From: Flavobacterium sp.
GTDB taxonomy: Bacteria; Bacteroidota; Bacteroidia; Flavobacteriales; Flavobacteriaceae
DNA length: 37,025 bases
Direction: 5' to 3'
Assembly (NCBI GenBank): GCA_017984835.1
Contig: JAGNYR010000001.1
Coordinates: 10,978-48,002 of the forward strand
Shown: positions 1 to 8,138 of the stretch, piece after piece
Position numbering within the stretch: the first letter of the stretch is position 1
How the letters are laid out: each line of letters starts with the position of its first letter
Translations under genes and position numbers: made by a program
Notes under the pieces: generated by a model
The model's database searches: none
What the model saw: the letters and a program-made list of their open reading frames with translations, nothing else
Told to the model about the DNA's origin: nothing

Positions 1-201
1 TTACTAAGTTTTGCCTTATTTTTTATTGTGGCTCGTTTTTTAATTGCATCTTATACAGGTTTAACAGGATTTTGGATTCCGATTACGGCCTTTGTGGTAG
101 GTACTATTTTGGCGCCGCAATTTCAGGCTATTCAAACAAACGAAGGAGAAAAACTATTCATGAAATGGTTGTTTCTAAAAGGTGTTAAAGAAATCAAATA
201 G
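1..201 (+). CDS. C-terminal end of a membrane protein (5' truncated by window)
   Basis: An open frame runs from the first base to a TAG stop at 199-201, giving 66 residues of a protein whose start lies outside the window. The visible part is hydrophobic: it starts LLSFALFFIVARFLIAS, followed by another apolar stretch (GFWIPITAFVVGTILA) and a short charged tail ending KGVKEIK. This looks like one or two membrane segments at the end of an integral inner-membrane protein. The family cannot be named from this fragment. It converges on oxyR, and the only thing between the two stops is the dispersed repeat at 241-335. Confidence 0.6.
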   Translation, partial: LLSFALFFIVARFLIASYTGLTGFWIPITAFVVGTILAPQFQAIQTNEGEKLFMKWLFLKGVKEIK

Positions 202-240
202 GTACTTTTCCTTTTTTATGATTTTACTTTAATTTGCGCT

Positions 241-335
241 AGGGGTAGCCGTGGAAAGCCCACAGCCCACTGTAGCGTAAGCGAAAGTTTGCGAGGACTT
301 GAAACAAATAACCCGACCCAAAGGGTAACGCCCAC
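241..335. repeat. Dispersed structured repeat, copy 1
   Basis: This 95-base stretch aligns almost end to end with 12801-12891, sharing blocks such as AAAGCCCACAG, TTGCG.GGACTTG and CCCGACC. It is more GC-rich than its surroundings. It can fold a hairpin with ACCC (310-313) pairing GGGT (322-325), and a weaker one near 268-291. It lies between two convergent genes and has no coding frame. It is probably one member of a multi-copy intergenic family; whether it acts as RNA or DNA cannot be told here. Confidence 0.7.
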
Positions 336-339
336 TAAA

Positions 340-1281
340 TTATTTAGAAGGTTTTGGGCTAATGATTTGCACGTTTTGGAATGCAATGGCGCCTTTAACT
401 ACGCCTGCAATCGTTGCTCTTAACGCATCGATGATGTGGATTTTTAGTTCGTTTTTTGGATAAATCAAACTTACTTCACGTGCAGGTTTCGGTTCTTTAA
501 AATGACGAAGTTTTGCTTGGTCTTTTTCGTTCAAATCAAGGGTATGTAAGTAGGGAAGAAGGGTAATTCCGAGTCCTTCATTGGCAAGTTTTATGAGTGT
601 TTCAAAACTTCCGCTTTCTAATTGAAAGTGACTTTTATCGGGATTTGAGGTGTTTTTACACAAGTTCAATATGCCGTCTCTAAAACAATGACCGTCTTGA
701 AGCAATAATATTTCGTCGATGTTTAAATCGGATACTTCAATTTCTTTTTTGTTGTAATTGGCATTATTTTCTGGAATGTAGGCCACAAAAGGCTCAAAAT
801 ACAGCACAATTTCTTTTATTTTTTCTTCGTTGAGAGGTGTTGCTGCAATAGCTGCATCGATGTGACCATTGTTGAGTTTTGTGATGATATCTTGCGTGGT
901 TAATTCCTCAATGATCAATTTGATTTTCGGGTATTTTTTGATGAAATTATTCAAAAACATCGGCAGTAATGTAGGCATGATGGTTGGTATGATGCCAAGT
1001 CGAAATTCGCCACCAATGAACCCTTTTTGTTGGTCGACAATGTCTTGAATACGGTCGGCTTCGTTGACAATGTTTTTCGCCTGATTTACAATTTTGTGAC
1101 CAATTTCGGTCAGTTGGATGGGTTTTTTAGATCGGTCAAAAATTTGAATACCTAACTCGTCTTCCACTTTTTGAATTTGCATGCTAAGTGTAGGTTGCGT
1201 GACAAAACATTTTTCTGCGGCCAATGTGAAATTCTTATATTCGGCAACGGCTAATACGTATTGAAGTTGAGTGATGGTCAT
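340..1281 (-). CDS. oxyR: OxyR: LysR-type hydrogen peroxide-sensing regulator
   Basis: 313 residues, the usual length of a LysR-type regulator. Residues 1-60 form the winged helix-turn-helix (FTLAAEKCFVTQPTLSMQI), and residues 90-300 form the periplasmic-binding-protein-like effector domain. The two redox cysteines of OxyR are present in DGHCFRDGILNLC as Cys199 and Cys208, the same numbers as in E. coli OxyR, which separates this protein from other LysR members. In that family peroxide drives a disulfide between these cysteines and activates catalase and peroxidase genes. The gene is transcribed away from the SulP module, with a TAnnTTTG element about 20 bp before the ATG. Which genes it controls here is not visible. 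Confidence 0.93.
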   Translation of the reverse strand: MTITQLQYVLAVAEYKNFTLAAEKCFVTQPTLSMQIQKVEDELGIQIFDRSKKPIQLTEIGHKIVNQAKNIVNEADRIQDIVDQQKGFIGGEFRLGIIPTIMPTLLPMFLNNFIKKYPKIKLIIEELTTQDIITKLNNGHIDAAIAATPLNEEKIKEIVLYFEPFVAYIPENNANYNKKEIEVSDLNIDEILLLQDGHCFRDGILNLCKNTSNPDKSHFQLESGSFETLIKLANEGLGITLLPYLHTLDLNEKDQAKLRHFKEPKPAREVSLIYPKNELKIHIIDALRATIAGVVKGAIAFQNVQIISPKPSK

Positions 1282-1300
1282 AGTATCATAAATTTTGATG

Positions 1301-1308
1301 CAAATATA
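1301..1308 (-). promoter_or_regulatory. -7 element of the oxyR promoter
   Basis: On the minus strand this reads TATATTTG, a match to the Bacteroidota -7 consensus TAnnTTTG, about 20 bases before the oxyR start codon. No clear TTTG -33 box is seen at the expected distance. Confidence 0.5.
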
Positions 1309-1410
1309 AAAACTATAAATTAAATTGATATTAAAAAGTTGTTAATAGAAACATTGTTAATTTTTTTATAATAGCTTTTTATAACGCATTGGAAAAGCTA
1401 TTTTTGTCTA

Positions 1411-1698
1411 ATGAGATTTAAGGTAGCCTTATTTTTATTTGTTTTTGTTTCTTTTCTTACAATTCCTGCAATAGTAGTTTTGTTAGAAGAGAAATCAGAT
1501 ATTTCTATTTTGTTATCACTTGATGATGAAGAAGTAGAAAAAGAGGTATTGGATCTTTATGTTACTTCAGAATTTCAATATTCATATGCGGCTCAATGTT
1601 TTACATACAAAAGCTCACTGCAAAAAGTAAGTAAGCAGCATACAAATTTAGACTCCATTTCACTTGATATAGTCATACCTCCTCCCAAAAGGGTTTAG
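1411..1698 (+). CDS. Small membrane-anchored or secreted protein of unknown function
   Basis: 95 residues. The first 25 (MRFKVALFLFVFVSFL onward) form a signal peptide or single membrane helix. A short acidic stretch follows (DDEEVEKEV, about residues 38-46), then a polar region with one cysteine, and a basic, proline-rich end (PPPKRV). No known domain is recognised. The stop lies 62 bp before the probable SulP start, so this gene may share a transcript with the transporter and carbonic anhydrase. A TATTTTTG sequence at 1399-1406 resembles a -7 box but lies very close to the start codon. It could be an accessory subunit of the transporter, which is inference from position only. Confidence 0.6.
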   Translation: MRFKVALFLFVFVSFLTIPAIVVLLEEKSDISILLSLDDEEVEKEVLDLYVTSEFQYSYAAQCFTYKSSLQKVSKQHTNLDSISLDIVIPPPKRV

Positions 1699-1760
1699 TA
1701 TTTATAGAAACGGCATAGTTTCCTGTGCACAATTTTACGGTATTAAATTATTATTTGGTT

Positions 1761-3398
1761 ATGACAAAAAAAACAAATCTTTTTTCAAACCTTAAATCTG
1801 ATTTTGCATCTGGTTTAGTGGTTTTTTTGGTGGCACTTCCTTTATGTTTAGGAATAGCGTTGGCTTCGGGTGCCCCACTTTTTTCAGGAATTATTTCAGG
1901 AGTAGTAGGCGGAATTGTAGTTGGCTATCTGAGTCAATCTCATTTAAGTGTTTCTGGACCTGCTGCAGGGCTTACCGCAATTGTATTGGTTGCCATTACG
2001 GATTTAGGCACTTTTAATGCATTTCTATTAGCAGGAGTGATTGCTGGAGTGATTCAACTCACCCTCGGATTTATCAAAGCGGGAAGTATTTCCAATTATT
2101 TTCCAAACAATGTGATTGAAGGCATGCTGGCGGGAATTGGAGTTATTATTTTTTTGAAACAAATTCCACACGCAGTTGGTTTAGATAAAGATTATTTTGG
2201 TGATTTGTCATTTTTTCAAGAAGATGGGAAAAATACTTTTTCTGAAATCATTGGGATTTTTGGTGATATGCAGTATGGATCTGTCCTCATCACCCTTGTA
2301 TCATTAACCATATTATTGGTTTGGGACAAAGTAGAAGTATTGAAAAAAATTAAGTTAGTTCCTGCTGCCTTGATAGCTGTTATTGCAGGGATCTTATTAA
2401 ATACTTTTTTCACTTATTATTATAGTGATTTTGCCGTTGCTAAAGAACATTTAGTGGCACTTCCTGTTCCTCAATCGATAGCTGAATTATCTGCAATGAT
2501 CGTTTTTCCTGACTTTTCACAAATTGCTAATTCAAAAGTTTGGATTGTTGGGATCACAATTGCTGTAGTTGCATCGATTGAGACCCTACTTTGTATTGAG
2601 GCAGCCGATCGAATGGATGATCAAAAAAGATATACCGATACCAATGTTGAGCTTAAAGCGCAAGGGGTTGGAAACATCATCAGTTCCTTTTTAGGAGGGC
2701 TTCCGATGACTTCTGTAGTTGTGCGTACCTCCGCAAATAAAAATGCGGGTGCCAAATCTAAGTTTTCAGCGATTGTTCACGGGTTGCTATTGCTAGTGAG
2801 TGTTTTAGCGATTCCCAGTATTTTAAATAAAATTCCTTTGGCTACATTGGCTGCTATATTATTGCTTGTAGGTTATAAATTAGCAAATCCTAAAATAGTA
2901 AAGCATTTTTACCAAAAAGGGAAGTATCAATTTATTCCATTTATTGCGACTTTTGTTGCAGTGGTTGTGACCGATTTGTTGAAAGGTGTTGCGTTGGGAT
3001 TAATAATTAGTATTATATTTGTTCTAAAAGGTAATTTACAGAGAGCTTACATTTTTAGAAAAGAAGAGTATCAAGATGGAGATGTGATCCATATAGATTT
3101 GGCACAAGAGGTTTCTTTTTTAAATAAAGCAGCCATTAAAAAAACTTTGATGGAAATTCCAGAAAATTCCAAAGTAATAATCAATGCCGCTGATACAGTT
3201 TATATCGCGCATGATGTGTTGGATTTGATCAAAGAATTTAAAAACATTAGGTCAAAAGAAGAAAAAATTTCTGTAAAATTGATTGGGTTTAAGAAAGAGT
3301 ATAATTTAGAAAATTCAGAACCATTTAAAAACACAGTTACATTAGAACATAAATACGACGTTTTGAAACGAAAAATGGTTGAAGTAACAAAAAAATAA
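1761..3398 (+). CDS. SulP family anion transporter, probable bicarbonate importer
   Basis: About 545 residues from the ATG at 1761. An upstream in-frame GTG at 1725 would add 12 residues not expected in the family, and the typical N-terminus begins near NLKSDFASGLVVFLVALPL. The protein has roughly 10-14 membrane segments with the SulP signatures PLCLGIALASGAP and SGPAAGLTAIVL, then a cytoplasmic C-terminal STAS domain over roughly the last 110 residues (HIDLAQEVSFLNKAAIKKTL). SulP proteins carry sulfate, bicarbonate or other anions. The next gene, 7 bp downstream, is a beta-carbonic anhydrase, which favours bicarbonate as substrate; this is inferred from context. The most likely role is supplying bicarbonate to carboxylases. 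Confidence 0.9.
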   Translation: MTKKTNLFSNLKSDFASGLVVFLVALPLCLGIALASGAPLFSGIISGVVGGIVVGYLSQSHLSVSGPAAGLTAIVLVAITDLGTFNAFLLAGVIAGVIQLTLGFIKAGSISNYFPNNVIEGMLAGIGVIIFLKQIPHAVGLDKDYFGDLSFFQEDGKNTFSEIIGIFGDMQYGSVLITLVSLTILLVWDKVEVLKKIKLVPAALIAVIAGILLNTFFTYYYSDFAVAKEHLVALPVPQSIAELSAMIVFPDFSQIANSKVWIVGITIAVVASIETLLCIEAADRMDDQKRYTDTNVELKAQGVGNIISSFLGGLPMTSVVVRTSANKNAGAKSKFSAIVHGLLLLVSVLAIPSILNKIPLATLAAILLLVGYKLANPKIVKHFYQKGKYQFIPFIATFVAVVVTDLLKGVALGLIISIIFVLKGNLQRAYIFRKEEYQDGDVIHIDLAQEVSFLNKAAIKKTLMEIPENSKVIINAADTVYIAHDVLDLIKEFKNIRSKEEKISVKLIGFKKEYNLENSEPFKNTVTLEHKYDVLKRKMVEVTKK

Positions 3399-3405
3399 AA
3401 CTATC

Positions 3406-4041
3406 ATGACAGATTTTTATAAAAAAATATTAGACAATAATAAGACGTGGGTAGAAAGCCAGTTGGCTTTGGATTCGGAATACTTTAAAGATCTTGCCAA
3501 AGGACAAAGTCCCCATTTGTTATGGATTGGTTGTTCGGACAGTCGCGTTCCTGCAAATGAAATCATTGGAGCTAAACCAGGCGAAGTGTTTGTACACAGA
3601 AACATTGCCAATATGGTCGTTCATAGTGATATGAATATGTTGAGTGTGTTGGATTACGCGGTTAATGTATTAAAAGTAAAACACGTTTTAGTGTGTGGAC
3701 ATTATGGATGTGGTGGTGTCAAAGCAGCTATGGGAAATGATTCAATTGGAATTATTGACAACTGGATTCGTCACATTAAAGATGTATATCGCTTGCATAA
3801 TGAGTACCTGGATTCTATCGAGAATGAAGAAGACAGGTTCAATACTTTTGTGGAAATTAATGTGAAAGAACAAGTCTATGATTTGGCCAAAACATCAATC
3901 GTACAATCTGCTTGGAGAAGTGGTCAAGAACTAACCTTGCATGGTTGGGCTTATGGATTGAATTCGGGTTACGTTACTGATTTGGATGTCAATATTAGTT
4001 CGAACCAAGATTTGGATGAAGTCTATCGCTTAAAATTTTAA
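3406..4041 (+). CDS. can: Beta-class carbonic anhydrase
   Basis: 211 residues, a typical length. It interconverts CO2 and bicarbonate in the cytoplasm. The zinc ligands are visible: Cys43 in CSDSR, and His99 and Cys102 in HYGCGG. The catalytic Asp45-Arg47 pair is also present. It begins 7 bp after the SulP transporter stop, so the two are almost certainly co-transcribed and may work together, one importing and the other balancing bicarbonate. Its stop overlaps the stop of the convergent LETM1-like gene by 4 bp. Confidence 0.95.
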   Translation: MTDFYKKILDNNKTWVESQLALDSEYFKDLAKGQSPHLLWIGCSDSRVPANEIIGAKPGEVFVHRNIANMVVHSDMNMLSVLDYAVNVLKVKHVLVCGHYGCGGVKAAMGNDSIGIIDNWIRHIKDVYRLHNEYLDSIENEEDRFNTFVEINVKEQVYDLAKTSIVQSAWRSGQELTLHGWAYGLNSGYVTDLDVNISSNQDLDEVYRLKF

Positions 4042-5225
4042 TCTTCTAAATTCTCATTAAAAGCGGAAGGTAATAATTGCGGAATAAATTTAATCAATAG
4101 AGGCAACAACAGTCCTCCACCTGGAAGTAAAAAAATAGTTAATGACGGAATGCTTTTGCAAATGTCAAGTAATTGTTTTTTTACTTTCTTTTTTTCATCC
4201 TTATTCAAATCACGTAAAGTAGATTGTGCTAACAATGACATTAATTCTTTGCTTTCTGCCAATTCTTTAGTCAATCTTGTTTTGTTTCTTTTTACCAATA
4301 CTTCTACATTGTTTGAAGTTTGATCATAAAAATGTTTTACAGGATTGGAATGATTAAAATACTGAATATCAGATTGGTATTTTTTGATAAATGTATCGAT
4401 TGAATCTTTGCTTTCTTTTACTTGTTCTAATGATACGCCCAGTTTTTCGGCTAACTTTTCTAAAAACAATCGTTCCTCGTGATCGACTACACCATCACTC
4501 CAAAGTGAAAGACCGGCCAAATCCAATAAATAATATTTTTCTAATGGATCTACAATGTTATGTAAGGGTAAGTCATCAATGGAAGCAAACTTACTGATGT
4601 CTTCAAATTTTGTGTACCGTGTTGAGGTTTCGAATAATTTAATGAGTAACGTATCGTTTTCAGATTTCGTGGATTTAACAGATAGCGAATACGTTACAAT
4701 ATTCAAGATCAATTCTTCGATTTTCTTTACGTAATTTTCAGGAATGGTTCCATTCATCAAATATTTTTGAAAGGCAAGCACATCCACAAACAAAAGCGCA
4801 TTGGTAACAATAGGAGAGAAGTTCTTACTGATGATGTCTTTGTTAGTTTTGATTCGGACACCAATAATATCTTCTAATTTTTGAGATGCACTGATTTTTC
4901 CAAAGTTAAATGCAAAGTGATTCTTTGGGTGAATTTCTTCATAAAATTGAGTGACACTCTGAATAAATTTGGAGGGATCGGGCTCTCTTTTTACAAATTG
5001 AAATACTTCATAGAGAACGGATAAAAAAGCAACTTTACTGATTTCTTCCGACTTCCAATTCTCAATGGGGTAATTGTTTTTAAATGGAAATTGTACAATG
5101 TGTCCATAGACAAACCCCGTATTTCGGATGTTTTTATAAAATAAATACGTGTCATCAGACAAATCAAATTGATTTTGTTCGATGAAAAACTTATCTATCC
5201 AACCAAAAACTGAAGGGTTAATCAT
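4038..5225 (-). CDS. LETM1-like protein with a TerB-like segment
   Basis: 395 residues. The C-terminus (about 345-395) has the LETM1 pattern: LNKDEKKKVKKQLLDICKS, then a glycine/leucine stretch (LLPGGGLLLPLL) and FIPQLLPSAF. This resembles the ribosome-binding domain region of LETM1 proteins. Around residues 245-265, WSDGVVDHEERLFLEKLAEK resembles the DG...E pattern of TerB-type domains. No signal peptide is present. Related flavobacterial proteins are annotated as LETM1-related and biofilm-associated; the molecular role is unknown. The promoter is probably its own (see 5236-5243). Confidence 0.72.
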   Translation of the reverse strand: MINPSVFGWIDKFFIEQNQFDLSDDTYLFYKNIRNTGFVYGHIVQFPFKNNYPIENWKSEEISKVAFLSVLYEVFQFVKREPDPSKFIQSVTQFYEEIHPKNHFAFNFGKISASQKLEDIIGVRIKTNKDIISKNFSPIVTNALLFVDVLAFQKYLMNGTIPENYVKKIEELILNIVTYSLSVKSTKSENDTLLIKLFETSTRYTKFEDISKFASIDDLPLHNIVDPLEKYYLLDLAGLSLWSDGVVDHEERLFLEKLAEKLGVSLEQVKESKDSIDTFIKKYQSDIQYFNHSNPVKHFYDQTSNNVEVLVKRNKTRLTKELAESKELMSLLAQSTLRDLNKDEKKKVKKQLLDICKSIPSLTIFLLPGGGLLLPLLIKFIPQLLPSAFNENLED

Positions 5226-5235
5226 GTTTTTTTTA

Positions 5236-5243
5236 CAAATCTA
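5236..5243 (-). promoter_or_regulatory. -7 element before the LETM1-like gene
   Basis: The minus strand reads TAGATTTG, matching TAnnTTTG, 10 bases before the start codon. The very short leader and the lack of a visible -33 box make this tentative. Confidence 0.35.
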
Positions 5244-5255
5244 TAAAATAAATAA

Positions 5256-5780
5256 CTATTTTATGATACCACTGCAGGCAACTCTTCCGCCCGCATTTCC
5301 AGTTGGCTGTGTTACAAAATCATCCGCATTAGCATGCACAATCAGACCTTTGCCTAGAACGTTTTTGGTTGGATCTTCACAACCGATACACCATTCTTCG
5401 GTAGTAAGCGTAATGCTTCCGTTTCCTTTTTCGTCAACAATAAAATTGCCAATATCTCCTTTATGGTGTTCTGATTCACCCCATTTTCCATGCTTTTTAA
5501 AGGTCGGATTCCAATGCCCACCTGCCGAGCTACCATCTGCAGCTGAACAATCCGATTTTTCATGAATGTGAATTGCATGCACCCCAGGTTTCATTCCGGA
5601 TAAGTTAGCTTCAAAAGTTACTTTGCCATTTTTTTCAACAAAAGAAGCTGTTCCGGAGGCCGTACTTTGACTTTTTGCTTCAAATTGTATCACTAATTTA
5701 TTGTTGTCTTTGACCGCATTCGTTTTACAACCAATAATAATGGCGATGACACCCACAAGAGGAAAGATTATTTTTTTCAT
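5256..5780 (-). CDS. sodC: Cu/Zn superoxide dismutase, lipoprotein
   Basis: 174 residues. It dismutates superoxide outside the cytoplasm. The N-terminus is a lipoprotein signal ending in a lipobox at Cys18 (IIIGC), so the enzyme should be membrane-tethered. Metal ligands are complete: copper by His71, His73, His89 and His149; zinc by His89, His98, His106 and Asp109. Cys78 and Cys169 are placed to form the conserved disulfide. The C-terminal signature GNAGGRVACSGI is intact. The gene follows the fadE-like gene on the same strand, but a terminator at 5852-5885 separates them, so it is probably transcribed alone or with the LETM1-like gene downstream. Confidence 0.94.
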   Translation of the reverse strand: MKKIIFPLVGVIAIIIGCKTNAVKDNNKLVIQFEAKSQSTASGTASFVEKNGKVTFEANLSGMKPGVHAIHIHEKSDCSAADGSSAGGHWNPTFKKHGKWGESEHHKGDIGNFIVDEKGNGSITLTTEEWCIGCEDPTKNVLGKGLIVHANADDFVTQPTGNAGGRVACSGIIK

Positions 5781-5851
5781 TTTTCTTTATTTGACGTGAT
5801 AAAGTTACGCAAAATAGTAGCATGTGCTGCTTAAAATGGGCCTAAAATATT

Positions 5852-5885
5852 AAAACCGCACAGAAAGCTTTCCGGTGCGGTTTTT
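5852..5885 (-). terminator. Rho-independent terminator of the fad operon
   Basis: AAAACCGCAC and GTGCGGTTTTT form a strong stem. On the minus strand it is followed by a T-rich run. It sits 26 bp after the fadE-like stop and before sodC, marking the end of the beta-oxidation operon. Confidence 0.8.
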
Positions 5886-5910
5886 AACACAATTTAAATT
5901 AAAAGATTTG

Positions 5911-7701
5911 CTAGAAGCAATAACTATTTTCAGCCACCAACTTACTCGTGATGGTTTCTCTAAGTGCTACAACATTAGGCATGTTTGCATATTTGGTAAA
6001 TCGACGTAAACCCATAAGCATCATTCGTTGTTCATCGCCTTCGGCAAAAGAAACAATGCCTTCTTTACCTTTTTGGGTTACAATATCGACTGCTTGGTAC
6101 AAATACAATTTTGCCATCGCAATCTGTTCTTGAACATTGGTTTCGCCCTGTTTTTTAGCTAATTTTTCAGTTCGAAGAACCGTGCTTTCAGCCATGTAAA
6201 TTTCAATAAGCATATCGGCAGCGGCCATTAATAATTGTTGGTGCGCTTCTAAATCGGGTCCAAATTTTTGTACGGCACCTCCAGCAACCATCAAAAAGGC
6301 TTTTTTCAATTTCCCAATCATTTCTTTTTCTTCTGAAAATAATTCGGAATAATCAGGGGTATCAAAAGAAGGAATTCCCATTAGTTCTTCTTGAACTTTC
6401 ATCGCAGGACCTAATAAATCTACTTGGCCTTTCATGGCTTTTTTGATTAACATCCCCACAGATAGCATGCGGTTAATTTCGTTGGTTCCTTCATAAATAC
6501 GAGCAATACGCGCATCTCTCCAGGCAGATTCCATTGGGGTATCTTCTGAAAATCCCATTCCTCCATAAATCTGAATTCCTTCATCAGCACAATGTTGGAT
6601 GTCTTCAGAAACGGCCACTTTCAAGATTGAACATTCAATGGCAAATTCTTCTACTCCTTTTAATTCAGCTTCTTGGTGTGTAGTTCCTTCAGCTACGCGA
6701 ATATTGATGCGGTCTTCAATTGATTTTGCCGCGCGATAAGTGGCACTTTCTCCCGCATAAGTGGAAGTTGCCATTTCGGCTAATTTTGAACGAATGGCTC
6801 CAAAACTAGCAATAGGAGTGTTGAATTGGACGCGTTCGTTTGCATAGTGAATGGCATTTGACGTTACTCGGCGTTGCGCATCTAAACAAGCAGCTGCTAA
6901 TTTGATACGTCCCACATTTAAGGCATTCATGGCTATTTTAAAACCGTTTCCTCTTTCAGATAGCATGTTTTCTACAGGAACTTTCGTTTCGTTAAAAAAC
7001 ACTTGACGTGTAGAGGAAGCGCGAATTCCTAATTTATGTTCTTCTTCTCCAAAAGAGATGCCATTGTCTTTTGAGTTTTCAAGGATAAATCCTGTTATAT
7101 TTTTATCGTCTTCAATTCGAGCAAAAACAATAAAAAGGGAACAAAACCCAGCATTGGATATCCACATTTTTTGTCCTGTAATTTTGTAATGCGTTCCATC
7201 TTCAGACAATACCGCTTTTGTTTTTCCAGAATTGGCATCACTTCCAGCGCCTGGTTCAGTTAAGCAGTAGGCACCAAACCATTCTCCAGAGGCTAATTTG
7301 GGTACGTATTTTTGTTTTTGTTCTTCAGTTCCATACAAAGTAATTGGCATCGTTCCAATACCCGTGTGCGCTCCAAAAGCTGTTGAAAACGAACCTGTGG
7401 CACCCGAAATATAATCGCAAACTAGACATGTATCAACAAATCCCATTCCCAATCCACCGTATTCTTCAGGTACGGCAATGCTCAAGAACCCCATTTCTCC
7501 TGCTTTTCGCATGGTCTCTTCGGTTAGGGCATAGTCTTTCTTTTCAAATCGGTCTTTGTTGGGCCAAATTTCTTTGTCTACAAATTCTTTCACCGATTCA
7601 CGCATCATGATTTGTTCTTCCGAAAAATCTTCAGGTGTAAAGACATCTTCACATTTGGTTTCTTTTACCAAAAATTGTCCACCTCTTGTTATATCTTCCA
7701 T
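5911..7701 (-). CDS. fadE: Acyl-CoA dehydrogenase, long FadE/VLCAD-like type
   Basis: 596 residues, longer than the usual 380-residue enzyme because of a C-terminal extension, as in VLCAD/ACAD9 and Bacillus FadE. It catalyses the first beta-oxidation step, FAD-dependent oxidation of acyl-CoA to trans-2-enoyl-CoA. Domains: helical N-domain (about 25-145), beta domain with the flavin-binding CLTEPGAGSDA (146-156) and MWISNAG, helical C-domain, then the extension from about 440. The catalytic base is Glu404 in RIYEGTNEI. It is the last gene of the marR-fadN-fadA-fadE operon. The gap before it holds four-helix-bundle cassette 1, and a terminator follows. Confidence 0.93.
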   Translation of the reverse strand: MEDITRGGQFLVKETKCEDVFTPEDFSEEQIMMRESVKEFVDKEIWPNKDRFEKKDYALTEETMRKAGEMGFLSIAVPEEYGGLGMGFVDTCLVCDYISGATGSFSTAFGAHTGIGTMPITLYGTEEQKQKYVPKLASGEWFGAYCLTEPGAGSDANSGKTKAVLSEDGTHYKITGQKMWISNAGFCSLFIVFARIEDDKNITGFILENSKDNGISFGEEEHKLGIRASSTRQVFFNETKVPVENMLSERGNGFKIAMNALNVGRIKLAAACLDAQRRVTSNAIHYANERVQFNTPIASFGAIRSKLAEMATSTYAGESATYRAAKSIEDRINIRVAEGTTHQEAELKGVEEFAIECSILKVAVSEDIQHCADEGIQIYGGMGFSEDTPMESAWRDARIARIYEGTNEINRMLSVGMLIKKAMKGQVDLLGPAMKVQEELMGIPSFDTPDYSELFSEEKEMIGKLKKAFLMVAGGAVQKFGPDLEAHQQLLMAAADMLIEIYMAESTVLRTEKLAKKQGETNVQEQIAMAKLYLYQAVDIVTQKGKEGIVSFAEGDEQRMMLMGLRRFTKYANMPNVVALRETITSKLVAENSYCF

Positions 7702-7715
7702 TTTTTCTTTTTTTT

Positions 7716-7740
7716 AGAGAAAAGAAGAACGAAATAAGAT
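7716..7740. repeat. Inverted-repeat arm of four-helix-bundle cassette 1 (3' side)
   Basis: The reverse complement of these 25 bases matches 8096-8120 at 21 positions; the inner 16 (7716-7731 against 8105-8120) match at 15. In the operon mRNA this arm is pyrimidine-rich and could pair with the purine-rich arm in front of the gene. Confidence 0.7.
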
Positions 7741-7746
7741 AAAAGA

Positions 7747-8097
7747 TCAATCCAATTTACTGATAAAACCAGTAGTCATTTTTTGGAATTCAATGATCTT
7801 ATTTTCTATTTCAAATCCTTTTTCTTCAGTTATATATTTGTTTTGTATTGCAATTAATAATTGTGTTTGTAATTCGAACGAGGAACCTAAACTTATATTT
7901 AAGTAATGTGAAAAATGAATATTAGTTCTATTAGATCCTTCGGCAATATTTGATGGCATAGAGACTGCTGCACGATTCATTTGACTGGCAAGACCATAAG
8001 TTTCACTTTTTGGAAAATCGAGACAAATTCGATGAATATCAGATGAAATATCCATTGATAAAACCCAAATTTTAAGATTTTTAAAGTTATGTTTCAT
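7747..8097 (-). CDS. Four-helix-bundle protein (S23/IVP family), copy 1
   Basis: 116 residues matching the small four-helix-bundle family first known from proteins encoded in 23S rRNA intervening sequences; related to the Avd protein of diversity-generating retroelements. Family marks are HNFKNLKIW at the start, [12 protein letters not shown] (about residues 44-55) and the helix containing [13 protein letters not shown]. The biochemical role of the stand-alone proteins is not established; nucleic-acid binding is suspected. It shares roughly 40% identity by eye with copy 2 at 9376-9732. A 40-base purine-rich stretch precedes the start codon and belongs to an inverted-repeat arm, so its ribosome-binding site may be hidden in a stem. 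No reverse transcriptase is nearby. Confidence 0.88.
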   Translation of the reverse strand: MKHNFKNLKIWVLSMDISSDIHRICLDFPKSETYGLASQMNRAAVSMPSNIAEGSNRTNIHFSHYLNISLGSSFELQTQLLIAIQNKYITEEKGFEIENKIIEFQKMTTGFISKLD

Positions 8098-8120
8098 CTT
8101 TACTCTTTCTTCTTTTCTCT
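8096..8120. repeat. Inverted-repeat arm of four-helix-bundle cassette 1 (5' side)
   Basis: Purine-rich on the coding (minus) strand. It overlaps the first two bases of the copy 1 start codon and pairs with 7716-7740 (21 of 25 positions). Confidence 0.7.
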
Positions 8121-8138
8121 TTCCTCTTTCTTCTCTTT

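Larger units (their letters stand above)
7716..8120 (-). other. Four-helix-bundle cassette 1 between fadA-like and fadE-like genes
   Basis: The unit is one small gene (7747-8097) with complementary 25-base arms on both sides, filling the space between two beta-oxidation genes. In 23S rRNA intervening sequences of organisms such as Leptospira and Coxiella, the same protein family lies between complementary arms that fold into an RNase III substrate. Here the arrangement lies in an mRNA operon. No transposase or target duplication is seen. That it is a mobile or intervening element is inference. Confidence 0.5.

Noticed and set aside
4038..4041. Overlapping stops of carbonic anhydrase and the LETM1-like gene (also aroK and phosphoribosyltransferase at 30454-30462)
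   Set aside because: Small tail-to-tail overlaps are common in compact genomes and need no special explanation.
340..5780. An oxidative-stress island formed by oxyR and sodC
   Set aside because: The two genes are separated by a transporter module and an unrelated gene, with separate promoters. Proximity alone does not show a functional cluster.
8098..8138. Purine/pyrimidine-rich tract as a simple sequence repeat
   Set aside because: It is not periodic, and its matching complementary arm on the other side of the gene explains it better.
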